Shown here: one piece after another, positions 1-6,807 of the stretch
Position numbering within the stretch: the stretch's first letter is position 1
Layout of the letters: each line of letters begins with the position of its first letter
NCBI GenBank assembly: GCA_017522105.1
Contig: JAFXAA010000019.1
Location: forward strand, 1-50,483
Source of the DNA: Bacteroidales bacterium
GTDB taxonomy: Bacteria; Bacteroidota; Bacteroidia; Bacteroidales; P3
DNA: 50,483 bases
Reading direction: 5' to 3'
The notes under the pieces: model-generated
Database searches by the model: none
What the model was told of the DNA's origin: nothing
Seen by the model: the letters and a program-made list of their open reading frames with translations, nothing else
Translations under genes and position numbers: made by a program

Positions 1-85
1 CCTCGTAGCTGTTCGCTCCACTTAGATACATCGAGACGATTTCATCCCGTTTCTCTTTTGGAGTAATTTCTTTAATTGTTCTCAT
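1..85 (-). CDS. IS3-like transposase OrfA, N-terminus (partial)
   Basis: Open frame of 28 codons starting MRTIKEITPKEKRDEIV and running off the left edge at ...YLSGANSYE. A short basic N-terminus followed by a 'YLSG..SYE' helix is how the helix-turn-helix OrfA of IS3/IS150-type elements usually begins; in that family OrfA binds the terminal repeats and is joined to OrfB by a programmed frameshift. The start lies 30 bases inside a sequence that resembles an IS3 terminal repeat (115-134), which fits the compact layout of such elements. Only the start is in the window, so the family call is by resemblance and whether the element is intact cannot be judged. Confidence 0.6.
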   Translation of the reverse strand, partial: MRTIKEITPKEKRDEIVSMYLSGANSYE

Positions 86-134
86 ACTTTTAACACATTT
101 ATTGTTCCTAAATGTGTCAACCTATTTCAGTACA
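1..134 (-). mobile_element. End of an IS3-family insertion sequence
   Basis: On the minus strand, 134 to 115 reads TGTACTGAAATAGGTTGACA. It has the TG start and the GTTGACA inner end seen in many IS3-family terminal repeats. The transposase start follows 30 bases inside. The other end and the target duplication lie outside the window, so the outer boundary (134, give or take a few bases) is an inference. Confidence 0.55.
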
Positions 135-234
135 AGACATATCACAGCATCATTATCACGTAACTATCTGTCATACAGCCGCTCCCAAACATGCCTACAC
201 ATCCTTATTCCATTTTTACTGACAAAACACCCTC

Positions 235-267
235 TAAACGGCTACTAAACGGCTACAAGACGGCTAC
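235..267. repeat. Three tandem 11-bp units (TAAACGGCTAC type)
   Basis: Units at 235-245 and 246-256 are identical (TAAACGGCTAC) and 257-267 reads AAGACGGCTAC. The unit length equals that of the palindromic repeat family found elsewhere in the window, though the sequence differs. It lies in 86-469, a stretch with no gene that holds only the IS end and short repeats. Confidence 0.8.
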
Positions 268-274
268 AAGACCC

Positions 275-335
275 CCACTATCCACTGTCCACTATCCACT
301 GACCACTGTCCACTGACCACTGACCACTATTCACT
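275..335. repeat. Heptamer tandem repeat (CCACTGW type), 8 units
   Basis: Eight consecutive 7-bp units, CCACTAT, CCACTGT or CCACTGA, from 275 to 330, then a partial unit TCACT to 335. The same unit recurs five times inside the NUDIX gene at 626-660. Read on the minus strand it can encode the heptapeptide SGQWTVD. No start or coding context is seen here. Confidence 0.9.
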
Positions 336-396
336 TTTCGAGTAATTCGCCTTAAAATTGACCTGCGTAGCTTAGCTCCACAAGGTCGCTGACCAT

Positions 397-423
397 AGTT
401 CGCCTAATTCGCCCAATTCGCTG
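397..423. repeat. 9-bp tandem repeat (AATTCGCCC type), 3 units
   Basis: Units AGTTCGCCT (397-405), AATTCGCCC (406-414) and AATTCGCTG (415-423), with a stray AATTCGCCT at 344-352 and a degenerate AATTCTCCC near 433. It is a third short-repeat family in the same gene-free stretch. Confidence 0.75.
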
Positions 424-450
424 TTCCCTTCCAATTCTCCCTCTCCCCCG

Positions 451-485
451 AACTCATAACTCATAACTCCTAACTCATAACTCTC
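451..485. repeat. Heptamer tandem repeat (AACTCAT type), 5 units
   Basis: Units AACTCAT (451-457), AACTCAT (458-464), AACTCCT (465-471), AACTCAT (472-478) and AACTCTC (479-485). The stop codon of the NUDIX gene (470-472 on the minus strand) lies inside this tract, so the last residues of that protein are encoded by repeat DNA. Confidence 0.85.
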
Positions 486-994
486 ACTCTCCTCCCGTTG
501 AGCGTGGCGCTGGTCATCTCGTCGTTCTCGTAGACGAGCTTGAGGGAGAAGAACGGCGTGCCATCGTCGAGCAGCAGGCGCAGGAATATCTTGTCGCCCT
601 CCCAGAGCGGCAACCCAGGCACCGCCCGCTGTCCACTGTCCGCTGTCCACTGTCCACTGATTACCGTCTTCTTTATCCACGCCAGCTCGCCTTCGTCGTC
701 GATGCTCATGTCGGGCTCCCCGTTCCACTTGGTGGCGGTGAAGAGGTGCATGTACTCGTTAGGCCATGTGTCGGAGATGAAGGTGACGATGCCCCTGTAG
801 CGCCACTCCGTGATCTCCAGCCCCGTCTCCTCCTTCACCTCGCGCAGCATGCACTCGTCCGGGCTCTCGTCGGCCTCGCACTTGCCGCCCACGCCGATCC
901 ATTTGCCGTGGCTGGCGTCGTTATCCTTCTTCACGCGGTGCAGCATCAGGTAACTGTCGCCGTTGTCTATGTAGCAGAGTGTCGTCTGTTTCAT
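470..994 (-). CDS. NUDIX hydrolase, probable 8-oxo-dGTP diphosphatase type, with repeat insertion
   Basis: The 174-residue protein has a complete Nudix box at residues 37-59 (GX5E to REVKEETGL), the Mg-binding and catalytic motif that hydrolyses nucleoside diphosphate-X substrates. The N-terminus (TTLCYIDNGDSYLMLHRVKK) and the later LPLWEGDKIFL block resemble MTH1/MutT-like 8-oxo-dGTP pyrophosphatases, so nucleotide-pool cleaning is the likely role. Residues about 112-123 (SGQWTADSGQRA) are encoded by five copies of a 7-bp repeat (626-660) that lies between conserved blocks, and the C-terminus ends inside a second repeat tract. The start is close behind a strong terminator hairpin (1007-1028). 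The frame is open throughout, but folding of the inserted loop is unknown. Confidence 0.85.
   Translation of the reverse strand: MKQTTLCYIDNGDSYLMLHRVKKDNDASHGKWIGVGGKCEADESPDECMLREVKEETGLEITEWRYRGIVTFISDTWPNEYMHLFTATKWNGEPDMSIDDEGELAWIKKTVISGQWTADSGQRAVPGLPLWEGDKIFLRLLLDDGTPFFSLKLVYENDEMTSATLNGRRVRVMS
626..660. repeat. Heptamer repeat inside the NUDIX gene, 5 units
   Basis: Units CCGCTGT, CCACTGT, CCGCTGT, CCACTGT and CCACTGA lie head to tail at 626-660. This is the same family as the intergenic tract at 275-335. Five units make 35 bp, so gain or loss of one unit would shift the reading frame of the C-terminal third of the NUDIX protein. Confidence 0.9.
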
Positions 995-1000
995 GGGATA

Positions 1001-1028
1001 ATAAAAAAGGCCGCACTGCTGCGGCCTT
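1001..1028 (-). terminator. Rho-independent terminator of the 45-residue gene
   Basis: A perfect 9-bp stem AAGGCCGCA (1007-1015) / TGCGGCCTT (1020-1028) with a 4-base loop is followed on the minus strand by six T's (plus-strand 1003-1008) and TATTA. It ends about 7 bases before the ATG of the NUDIX gene. Confidence 0.85.
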
Positions 1029-1045
1029 AACGGTTGGCGGAAAGG

Positions 1046-1183
1046 TTAGTCTTCGGCGTTGATGATGGCTTTGTGCACAGCATTCCAGCCAGCGGCGGTG
1101 ATACCCCAGTTGTTCGTGGAGTTCTTGTTGCCGTTGATGCGGACCTTTCTTCTCTTCACCTTTTTGTTAGCATTGATACCCAT
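1046..1183 (-). CDS. Small basic protein, 45 residues, unknown
   Basis: A 45-residue open frame starts MGINANKKVKRRKVRINGN and ends ...VHKAIINAED. The first 20 residues are strongly basic (eight Lys or Arg); the rest is an Asn/Ala/Trp-containing helix-like stretch. Support for a real gene comes from its signals: a well-formed promoter on the same strand (1259-1290), an A-rich leader before the ATG typical of Bacteroidota, and a perfect terminator just after the stop. I do not recognise the family. Size, charge and strong promoter would suit a small ribosome- or nucleic-acid-associated protein, such as a Bacteroidia-specific small ribosomal protein, but this is a guess. Confidence 0.7.
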   Translation of the reverse strand: MGINANKKVKRRKVRINGNKNSTNNWGITAAGWNAVHKAIINAED

Positions 1184-1258
1184 GGTGTATACTTTTTTGT
1201 TGTTTATAATCTTGAATGTCAGCCTCTAATTGCAATACTCTGCAACAGAAACGCTCGG

Positions 1259-1290
1259 CAAAGATACTAACATTTTTTGAACTGGCCAAA
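1259..1290 (-). promoter_or_regulatory. Promoter for the 45-residue gene
   Basis: On the minus strand TTTG (1290-1287) and TATCTTTG (1266-1259) are separated by 20 bases, matching the Bacteroidota -33/-7 consensus. An A-rich spacer and a GCCA directly after the TTTG resemble the other strong promoters in this window. Confidence 0.75.
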
Positions 1291-1306
1291 TTTTTTTTCT
1301 CCAGCC

Positions 1307-2086
1307 TTAAAAACGCCCCGAGGCACCGCCGCCGCCGAAACTGCCGCCGCCGAAGCCTCCGAACCCGCCGAAGCCTCCTCCCGATGAGTAGCCGCCTCGC
1401 CATGTGCCACCTACGGGGCCGCCGAACAACATGCCGCCGCCTGTGCCTCCGCGACTGTTCCACTGGTCGGGGTGTTTCTTGGCGTAGCGTGCCACAAGGA
1501 TAATTATGACGACGAGCAGCACTATGGACGTCAGGCCTGCTATGGCGGCCTTGCGGTTCTCGTCTTTCTTGTACTGGGCGTAGCTGTATTCTCCTGCCAG
1601 CACGGGCTCTATGATGTCGAGAGCTTGGGTTAGTGCCCGGTAGTAGTCACCGTCGCCCAGCGGGCCTATCATCTCGTCTTCTATGATGCGTTTGCAGAAC
1701 AGGTCGGGCAATGCCCCTTCCACACCGTAGCCGGTGGCTATGGCCACGGCGCCCCAATTCTCCTCCTCTGTTTTGCTCTTGATTAGTATGACGAGGCCGT
1801 TGTCGAACTCCGCCTGCCCCACGCCCCAGGATTCTCCTACGCGCTGTGCAGCGGCGTCCTCGTCGTCGCCCTCTATGGTTGGGGTGATGACTACTACTAT
1901 CTGGTTCGATGTGCTGTCGTTGAAGGCCACAAGCCGTTGTTCCAGAGCTGCATTCTGCTGCTGGCTCAATATGCCGGAGTAGTCGTTCACCAGCCTGTTG
2001 GGTTTTTCTGGCAGCCACTCAGCCTGCGCTGCGAACGGTGCCGTCAGCAGTAACAGCCAAATCGCATATTTGCACCACCGAAGCAT
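1307..2086 (-). CDS. TPM-domain membrane protein (YgcG family)
   Basis: The 259-residue protein has a signal peptide (1-22), a TPM domain (about 28-155, starting RLVNDYSGILS and containing the IVVVITPTIEGDD strand), one membrane helix near 187-205 and a Gly-rich tail rich in GGFGG and ending GGGGASGRF. This is the usual layout of YgcG-type proteins, in which the TPM domain faces the periplasm; their biochemical role is not settled, although some plant TPM proteins act in photosystem repair. The gene lies 23 bases downstream of lemA on the same strand, and LemA/TPM pairs are common in Bacteroidota, suggesting a joint envelope function. The low-complexity tail may aid surface association, which is inference. 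Confidence 0.9.
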   Translation of the reverse strand: MLRWCKYAIWLLLLTAPFAAQAEWLPEKPNRLVNDYSGILSQQQNAALEQRLVAFNDSTSNQIVVVITPTIEGDDEDAAAQRVGESWGVGQAEFDNGLVILIKSKTEEENWGAVAIATGYGVEGALPDLFCKRIIEDEMIGPLGDGDYYRALTQALDIIEPVLAGEYSYAQYKKDENRKAAIAGLTSIVLLVVIIILVARYAKKHPDQWNSRGGTGGGMLFGGPVGGTWRGGYSSGGGFGGFGGFGGGSFGGGGASGRF

Positions 2087-2109
2087 TCTTCTTTTACTAT
2101 ATGCCTGCC

Positions 2110-2706
2110 TTAAAAGTTAAACTCCACCTGTACGGGCTCGTCGCTGCCCTCGGGTGCGGTGAAGTAGCCTTTCTTTTCGAAGCCAAGCATGCCGGCGATG
2201 ATGCTCGTCGGGAAGCGGCGCAGGCTTGTGTTGTAGCCCTGCACGGCCTCGTTAAACTTGCCACGCTCCACGGCGATGCGGTTCTCCGTGCCTTCGAGCT
2301 GCACTTGCAGGTCGCGGAAGCCCTGTGTGGCGGTAAGCTCGGGGTAGCGCTCCACGGTGACCTTGATGGTGTTGGCCAGGGCCTTGCCGAGGTTGTCCTG
2401 AGCCTTCTGGTAGGCGGCGACCTGCTCTTCGCTGAGCTGTGTGGGGTCGACTTTGGCGTTGTCGATGCCGGCACGGGCCTGTATCACCTCGGTGAGGGTG
2501 CCTTTCTCAAAGTTGGCGGCGCCCTGCACGGTGGCCACAAGCTGCGGTATCAGGTCGGCGCGGCGTTTGTAGACGTTCTCCACCTGTGCCCAGGCTTTCT
2601 GCACATTCTCGTCGGAGGAGACAAGGCGATTGTTGACATTCACGCCCCAGAGGAAAATGATGGCTACGACAGCCAAAATGGCTACGATGATTCCTGTTTT
2701 CTTCAT
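2110..2706 (-). CDS. lemA: LemA family protein
   Basis: The 198-residue protein has one N-terminal membrane helix (IIVAILAVVAIIFLWGV, residues 6-22) followed by a helical LemA domain with the characteristic NNRLVSSDENVQKAWAQVEN start and RRADLIPQLVATV segment. LemA proteins are widespread membrane-anchored proteins with most of the chain outside the cytoplasm; their molecular role is unknown. Length and full domain look normal. It is the first gene of a two-gene unit with the TPM protein. A clear -33/-7 promoter upstream (2707-2780) was not found. Confidence 0.93.
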   Translation of the reverse strand: MKKTGIIVAILAVVAIIFLWGVNVNNRLVSSDENVQKAWAQVENVYKRRADLIPQLVATVQGAANFEKGTLTEVIQARAGIDNAKVDPTQLSEEQVAAYQKAQDNLGKALANTIKVTVERYPELTATQGFRDLQVQLEGTENRIAVERGKFNEAVQGYNTSLRRFPTSIIAGMLGFEKKGYFTAPEGSDEPVQVEFNF

Positions 2707-2896
2707 CTTGTTATAATTTTTTCGTTAAATATAGTGTGATAACGTGCAGAATGCCCTCTGTAGTATGTCTGGCTCCCTTTTTTTTGTGGGGCGGTACTCC
2801 CAGTGTGCCAGCTTTGTCCATTGCTTTGCCAGTCTCTTCCCTTTTAGATATTTGGGATGGCGTTGAATAATGATCAGCAGGAATCAGCTATGAAAG

Positions 2897-2951
2897 TTTG
2901 TGTTTGAAGTAGGCTTTTTTTGGTAATTTTGCATTCTTGATTTTACTTTTG
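2897..2951 (+). promoter_or_regulatory. Candidate promoters of the sigma-factor operon
   Basis: Two -7-like boxes lie upstream of the sigma gene: TAATTTTG (2924-2931), with TTTG 17 or 23 bases before it (2903-2906, 2897-2900), and TACTTTTG (2944-2951), with TTTG at 2919-2922 (21-base spacer). The second lies 25 bases before the ATG. Which one is used cannot be told from sequence. The rest of 2707-2976 shows no gene. Confidence 0.5.
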
Positions 2952-2976
2952 GCACCGCCAAGCGTATAACAAGCAA

Positions 2977-3510
2977 ATGAACGCCAATGACGACATAGAA
3001 CTGATGCGTCAGGTGCGCCAGGGCAGCGAGGCTGCTCTGCGCGAACTTGTCGAACGCTACCGCGTGCGCCTCTACAGGCTGGCCTACAACTTGTTGGATG
3101 ACCACGCTTCTGCCGACGATGCTGTGCAGGAAACCTTTATCCGACTCTGGCAGCAGGCGCGACGTTTCCGGCCTGGTAGCAGCGTAAGTTCTTGGTTGTG
3201 TACTGTCTGTGCCAGGCGCTGCTACGACGAATTGCGTCGTCGTCGCCGTCACCTCGAGGCCGTCGCACCGTTTGTGCTTGACGCTGTACGCCCCGATGCG
3301 CTCGAAGCCGACGAACTCATGTCTCTTCTGCAGCGGGTGGTCGCTAACCTGCCGACAAAACAAAGGGTGGTCTATCAGTTGCGTGAAATCGAACAGATGG
3401 ACACCGACGAGGTGGCCGCCGCCACCCGCCTCAGTGTCGACCAGGTGAAGGCTAACCTCTATCTAGCCCGCAATACGGTACGTGAAAAGTTAAAGCAATA
3501 TGGAATATAA
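2977..3510 (+). CDS. ECF-type RNA polymerase sigma factor
   Basis: The 177-residue protein has sigma region 2 (about 10-95, with DDAVQETFIRLWQQ at the core-binding/-10 segment) and region 4 (about 122-172, LPTKQRVVYQLREIEQMDT followed by a helix-turn-helix), and no region 1 or 3. This is the layout of extracytoplasmic-function sigma factors, which redirect RNA polymerase to a small regulon when a membrane anti-sigma factor releases them. The next gene overlaps its last 11 bases and encodes a small membrane protein, as expected for a sigma/anti-sigma pair. The signal sensed and the regulon are unknown; autoregulation is usual in the family. Confidence 0.93.
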   Translation: MNANDDIELMRQVRQGSEAALRELVERYRVRLYRLAYNLLDDHASADDAVQETFIRLWQQARRFRPGSSVSSWLCTVCARRCYDELRRRRRHLEAVAPFVLDAVRPDALEADELMSLLQRVVANLPTKQRVVYQLREIEQMDTDEVAAATRLSVDQVKANLYLARNTVREKLKQYGI

Positions 3511-3814
3511 CGACCTGATAACAAGAATACAACAAACGTCGGTCGACGTGCCCGACACCGATGCCATCCTGGACTCGATGCGCCGCACTGTGCGTCGCAG
3601 GGCGCTCAGGCGTCGCACCATCCTCTCGTCGGTCTTCGTCCTCGTGGCGGGCGTGGCCATGGCCCTTCCGCTGGCTACACCTCGTGAGGCCAATGGGTTG
3701 ACGCTTGCCGAACGTGTCAGCTGTTCGCTCGACGTGCGCCCCAACGATATTCCGGCCCCGCTGCTCGGATACCAACATTCATTGCATAACCGTCAAATAA
3801 TTACCTTGATATGA
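3500..3814 (+). CDS. Small single-pass membrane protein, probable anti-sigma factor
   Basis: The 104-residue protein has a cytoplasm-like N-terminus (1-39) with a dense Arg cluster (RRTVRRRALRRR, 28-39), one membrane helix (about 40-59) and a short external tail. The start lies inside the sigma gene (11-base overlap) and the stop overlaps the next start (ATGA at 3811-3814), so all three genes look translationally coupled. Position and topology fit an anti-sigma factor. It lacks the zinc-binding anti-sigma motif (HxxxCxxC) and is shorter than typical FecR-type anti-sigmas, so this role is inferred from context only. Confidence 0.7.
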   Translation: MEYNDLITRIQQTSVDVPDTDAILDSMRRTVRRRALRRRTILSSVFVLVAGVAMALPLATPREANGLTLAERVSCSLDVRPNDIPAPLLGYQHSLHNRQIITLI

Positions 3815-4785
3815 AACGCAACATTTCCCTCATCGCCTTTGCGACCGTCCTCTTTTTTTCGTGCGGAAGCGAGTACGTGATCACCGACTCGGTCAGCCGC
3901 AACCTTGGCGGAACACGCACCGTCCTCAGCAAGGACACCACCTCGCTGGCCAACACTGTGTACGGCTCGTGGGATCATCGGCCGCTGGACTCCCCGCAAG
4001 CATTTGATTTTCGTGTGCTTACGGATACCATGCGCTACTGCTACGCTGCCCCGATGGCCCGTGACGGTTGGACCCTTGCAGATGACAGTCTCTCCCGTAT
4101 GCTTCGACCGCAAGTGTCTGTCTCCAAGAGTTTCCGATGGTTCACCACCCACTATCGCTACACGGCGCGCTTCCCGAAACTTGACAGTTTGCCTGTACCC
4201 ATCACCGAGTACCTCTCGCCCGACGAGGCCGAGCTCCTGCTTGGTCAGCACGAGTGGCCGGCCGATTGGAACGGCGCCGATATGTACGCCTTGTTGGATA
4301 AGTTGAATACCAAGTATGTACGTTGGTTCTGCCACTGCTTCTTCGAAGCACAATACAAAGAGTATATGAGTGTTCTAGACAGTGTGCAGCGTTCGCTTTT
4401 GGCTCAGCGGCATGACACCCTTCTCGCCATGGTTTTGGACGACCTCGACGACGATACCCAGTCGTCGTTGGCCAGCAAGGCTAAACTCTTTCCAGAACTC
4501 GCCTTTGTGAGCGACTACTATAAGTCGATCGAGATTCAAGGTGTCGTGTCGGAATGGATGGAAGAACTTGGATTCGAGAAACATATTCTCTGGAGCGTCG
4601 AGTTGCCTGGTGGTTGCACCAACGAGCATAAGGTCAGCGTGGACCGCCTGCTGCTGGACGACTATATTATAGAAGAAACAGGCCGCACCATCAACTGGTG
4701 GGCCTGTGGGTTGACATTCCTGCTCGTGATAGCTGCTGCCGTGTGGTTTATCCTTCGCGGTGCTCCTTGCGGAGCAGGTCGTTGA
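3811..4785 (+). CDS. Lipoprotein with C-terminal membrane helix, unknown function
   Basis: The 324-residue protein starts with a lipoprotein signal peptide (lipobox around Cys18 in LFFSCGS) and ends with a hydrophobic helix (about 296-316). The middle has no domain I recognise; it is acidic with several Tyr and Trp residues. The start overlaps the stop of the probable anti-sigma gene by 4 bases, so it is the third gene of the sigma operon and could be a sensor or target of that system. A lipid-anchored N-terminus combined with a C-terminal membrane helix is odd. Its last 38 bases overlap the end of the convergent DUF4301 gene. Confidence 0.8.
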   Translation: MKRNISLIAFATVLFFSCGSEYVITDSVSRNLGGTRTVLSKDTTSLANTVYGSWDHRPLDSPQAFDFRVLTDTMRYCYAAPMARDGWTLADDSLSRMLRPQVSVSKSFRWFTTHYRYTARFPKLDSLPVPITEYLSPDEAELLLGQHEWPADWNGADMYALLDKLNTKYVRWFCHCFFEAQYKEYMSVLDSVQRSLLAQRHDTLLAMVLDDLDDDTQSSLASKAKLFPELAFVSDYYKSIEIQGVVSEWMEELGFEKHILWSVELPGGCTNEHKVSVDRLLLDDYIIEETGRTINWWACGLTFLLVIAAAVWFILRGAPCGAGR

Positions 4786-6274
4786 CTGTCTTTACAGGGT
4801 TGAAGGTCTCCACCGGCACCTCTACAAAGAGGGTTATCCAGTCGGCCATGGCACCATTCCAGAGACCTGGCAACTCTTGCGATTTCAGCGTTGTAGCTCC
4901 TTTGGTCTTTTTGCTGATGAAGCCCGTCTGCGGATCAACGTATTGCCTCAGGTCGAAATAGCGGCCGCGGTAGTTCTTGGTGCAGCACACCAAGTCTACA
5001 GGATTGAAGTGCGTGGAGCCCTGGAAGAGGGCTTCCTGCTGCGGGTCGTTGTGGTTCACCTGCGCCGATTCCACTATCTGCAGGCTGCGGTGTCCGCGGG
5101 TGTCTATGGTGTAGAAGGGGCCGCCGCCGGGTTCACCGAGATTTTTCACCATGCCGCACACGCGCATCGGGCGGTTGAGCAGGCGGTGCAGCTCCGCGGC
5201 GGTGCATTCTGCGGGCACCGTGATGTTCAGCTCTTTGGCAGCAAAGGCGGCAATCTGCGCCACCTCTTTGTCGCCGGGTTTGCCATCGAGGGTGCGCAGG
5301 GCGTTGTCTACCTTGGCTTTGAGTTCCAGCAGCATACCCGCCAGCACCTCCTTGTATGTCACCGTGGCGCCTTTCATCCAGTCGGGCACCACATTGTCAA
5401 TGTTCTTTATGAAGATGATGTCGGCGCGTTGCTCATTGAGGTTCTCTATCAGTGCGCCATGTCCGCCGGGGCGGAAGACGAGGCGCCCCTCCTCGTCGCG
5501 CACGGGCTGGTTCTGCTCGTCCACGGCTATAATGTCGGTATAATGTTTCTGCTCCGACGTTGACACCTTGAGTTTTATGCCCAAGGTGCTCTCATAGTAG
5601 GGTTTCACCTCGGCCAGCTTGCGGCGGAAGGCTGCGCGGTGTTCCGGCGAGATGGTGAAGTGCAGCACCACGGAGTCGTCGTCGTTCTTGGCGTAGAGGG
5701 CCCCCTCCACGATGTGCTCCTCCAACGGGGTGCGCTGCACCTCGCCGTAGCGGTGGAACTTCAGCAACGCTTTGGGCAGCGAGCCGTATCCGAGGTACTG
5801 TTCCTTGAGGAGGAAGTTGATGACCGTACTGAAGTCACCGCGCCGCATGTACTCGTCGATGTCAAGGTCGGCGCGTTTCATGCATGCTTTCAGGTCGTTG
5901 TAGAAAGCGAAGTTGTGCAGGTTGTCCAGAAATTCTTTGACTGACGGGTATTCTTTCGCCATGTTGGCGGCCACGCCGAAATAGGAGGCCGTAAAGGCGT
6001 AGAGGTCTTTGAACATGCGCGTTGCGGCGCCCGATGCAGGCACAAACTTCATTATGCGCTTGCCGCGCCCGAGGGAGAGGTACTGCTTGCGGTAGCGTTC
6101 GGTATCCTCCTTGTCAAGCACGCGTATGCCGCCGTTGGCGGGTGTTGCCGGTGCGTCGATGTGGCTCTTCGGAAAACCGTTCTTGAAATTGTCTATCTGG
6201 GCCTGTACTTGTTCAACATCCAGCCCCTGCTCACGGAGCTGTTGGAGGTCGCTTTCGTTAGGCTTAAATATCAT
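4748..6274 (-). CDS. DUF4301 family protein
   Basis: The 508-residue protein resembles the Bacteroidota DUF4301 family: an early GRGKRIMKFVPASGAATRMFKDL segment (about 69-91), an H-rich middle with HFTISPEHRAAF, and a Gly-rich LVFRPGGHGALIENLN stretch. The GxGxR/PASGAATRM pattern and the later RPGGHGAL look like a nucleotidyltransferase-type fold, but no activity is established to my knowledge. The C-terminus (FDLRQYVDPQTGFISKKTK) is complete. It is cytosolic by sequence. The 3' end overlaps the convergent lipoprotein gene by 38 bases, and a lipoprotein gene lies 17 bases upstream on the same strand. Confidence 0.85.
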   Translation of the reverse strand: MIFKPNESDLQQLREQGLDVEQVQAQIDNFKNGFPKSHIDAPATPANGGIRVLDKEDTERYRKQYLSLGRGKRIMKFVPASGAATRMFKDLYAFTASYFGVAANMAKEYPSVKEFLDNLHNFAFYNDLKACMKRADLDIDEYMRRGDFSTVINFLLKEQYLGYGSLPKALLKFHRYGEVQRTPLEEHIVEGALYAKNDDDSVVLHFTISPEHRAAFRRKLAEVKPYYESTLGIKLKVSTSEQKHYTDIIAVDEQNQPVRDEEGRLVFRPGGHGALIENLNEQRADIIFIKNIDNVVPDWMKGATVTYKEVLAGMLLELKAKVDNALRTLDGKPGDKEVAQIAAFAAKELNITVPAECTAAELHRLLNRPMRVCGMVKNLGEPGGGPFYTIDTRGHRSLQIVESAQVNHNDPQQEALFQGSTHFNPVDLVCCTKNYRGRYFDLRQYVDPQTGFISKKTKGATTLKSQELPGLWNGAMADWITLFVEVPVETFNPVKTVNDLLRKEHREG

Positions 6275-6291
6275 GGTCTATGGGTTTTGGT

Positions 6292-6723
6292 TCAATACTC
6301 CGCTGTTTTTGCAGGGGCCATCCACAGGGTGTCTGTGTTCAGGTGCACGGTCGCTGTCACTGTCTCTCCCTCTTTGAGTCGTGTATGGGTCTCGGGGTCG
6401 TTGCGGCGGTAGCCAATAGAGAGGTCCGGACGTACGGTGTCGAGAATGCGTCTGACTCTCACTGTAAGGATGCCTGGGGCGGGGTATGTGGCCTTGAAAA
6501 CGCCGTTCTCGTCGGTGACGCCGGCGGTGTAGTTGTAGTCAGACGTGTCGCACGCCGTCTGGTAGAGCTCCACCGAAGCGCCCGAAATCGGATTTTCCGT
6601 TGAACCGTTGTAGACCTGCACCTCCAAATAGCAGTTGGTGTCCTTGTCGCAGCTCAAAAAAAGCGTCATTGGTAACAGGCTGAAAAACAGCAAGGCGGCC
6701 AGTGTGGTATTTTTTTTCTTCAT
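6292..6723 (-). CDS. Small lipoprotein with carboxypeptidase-regulatory-like domain
   Basis: The 143-residue protein has a lipoprotein signal (lipobox near Cys25, LFLSCDKD) followed by one beta-sandwich-like domain: CYLEVQVYNGSTENPISGASVELYQ, then GVTDENGVFKATYPAPGILTVRV. This PISGA.V and T.ENG.F pattern is typical of CarboxypepD_reg or Cna-B-like domains, which are often attached to Bacteroidota envelope proteins. No catalytic part is present, so it is probably a structural or binding lipoprotein. It lies 17 bases upstream of the DUF4301 gene on the same strand. Confidence 0.8.
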   Translation of the reverse strand: MKKKNTTLAALLFFSLLPMTLFLSCDKDTNCYLEVQVYNGSTENPISGASVELYQTACDTSDYNYTAGVTDENGVFKATYPAPGILTVRVRRILDTVRPDLSIGYRRNDPETHTRLKEGETVTATVHLNTDTLWMAPAKTAEY

Positions 6724-6736
6724 ATAAGAGTGTTTT

Positions 6737-6772
6737 TTTGTCGCTTTATGTCTTTTTTTCTTCTTACTTTTG
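6737..6772 (+). promoter_or_regulatory. Candidate promoter for the cyclophilin gene
   Basis: TACTTTTG at 6765-6772 matches the -7 box; the nearest upstream TTTG is 6737-6740, giving a 24-base spacer, longer than the usual 19-21. A minus-strand -7-like box (TATTTTTG, 6786-6779) lies just downstream and could serve the lipoprotein gene. Confidence 0.45.
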
Positions 6773-6807
6773 CAGTTGCAAAAATAGTAATTTTTATCGT
6801 ATAACAG

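Noticed and set aside
275-335. CRISPR-like array
   Set aside because: The units are 7 bp and contiguous with no spacers, and no cas gene is present.
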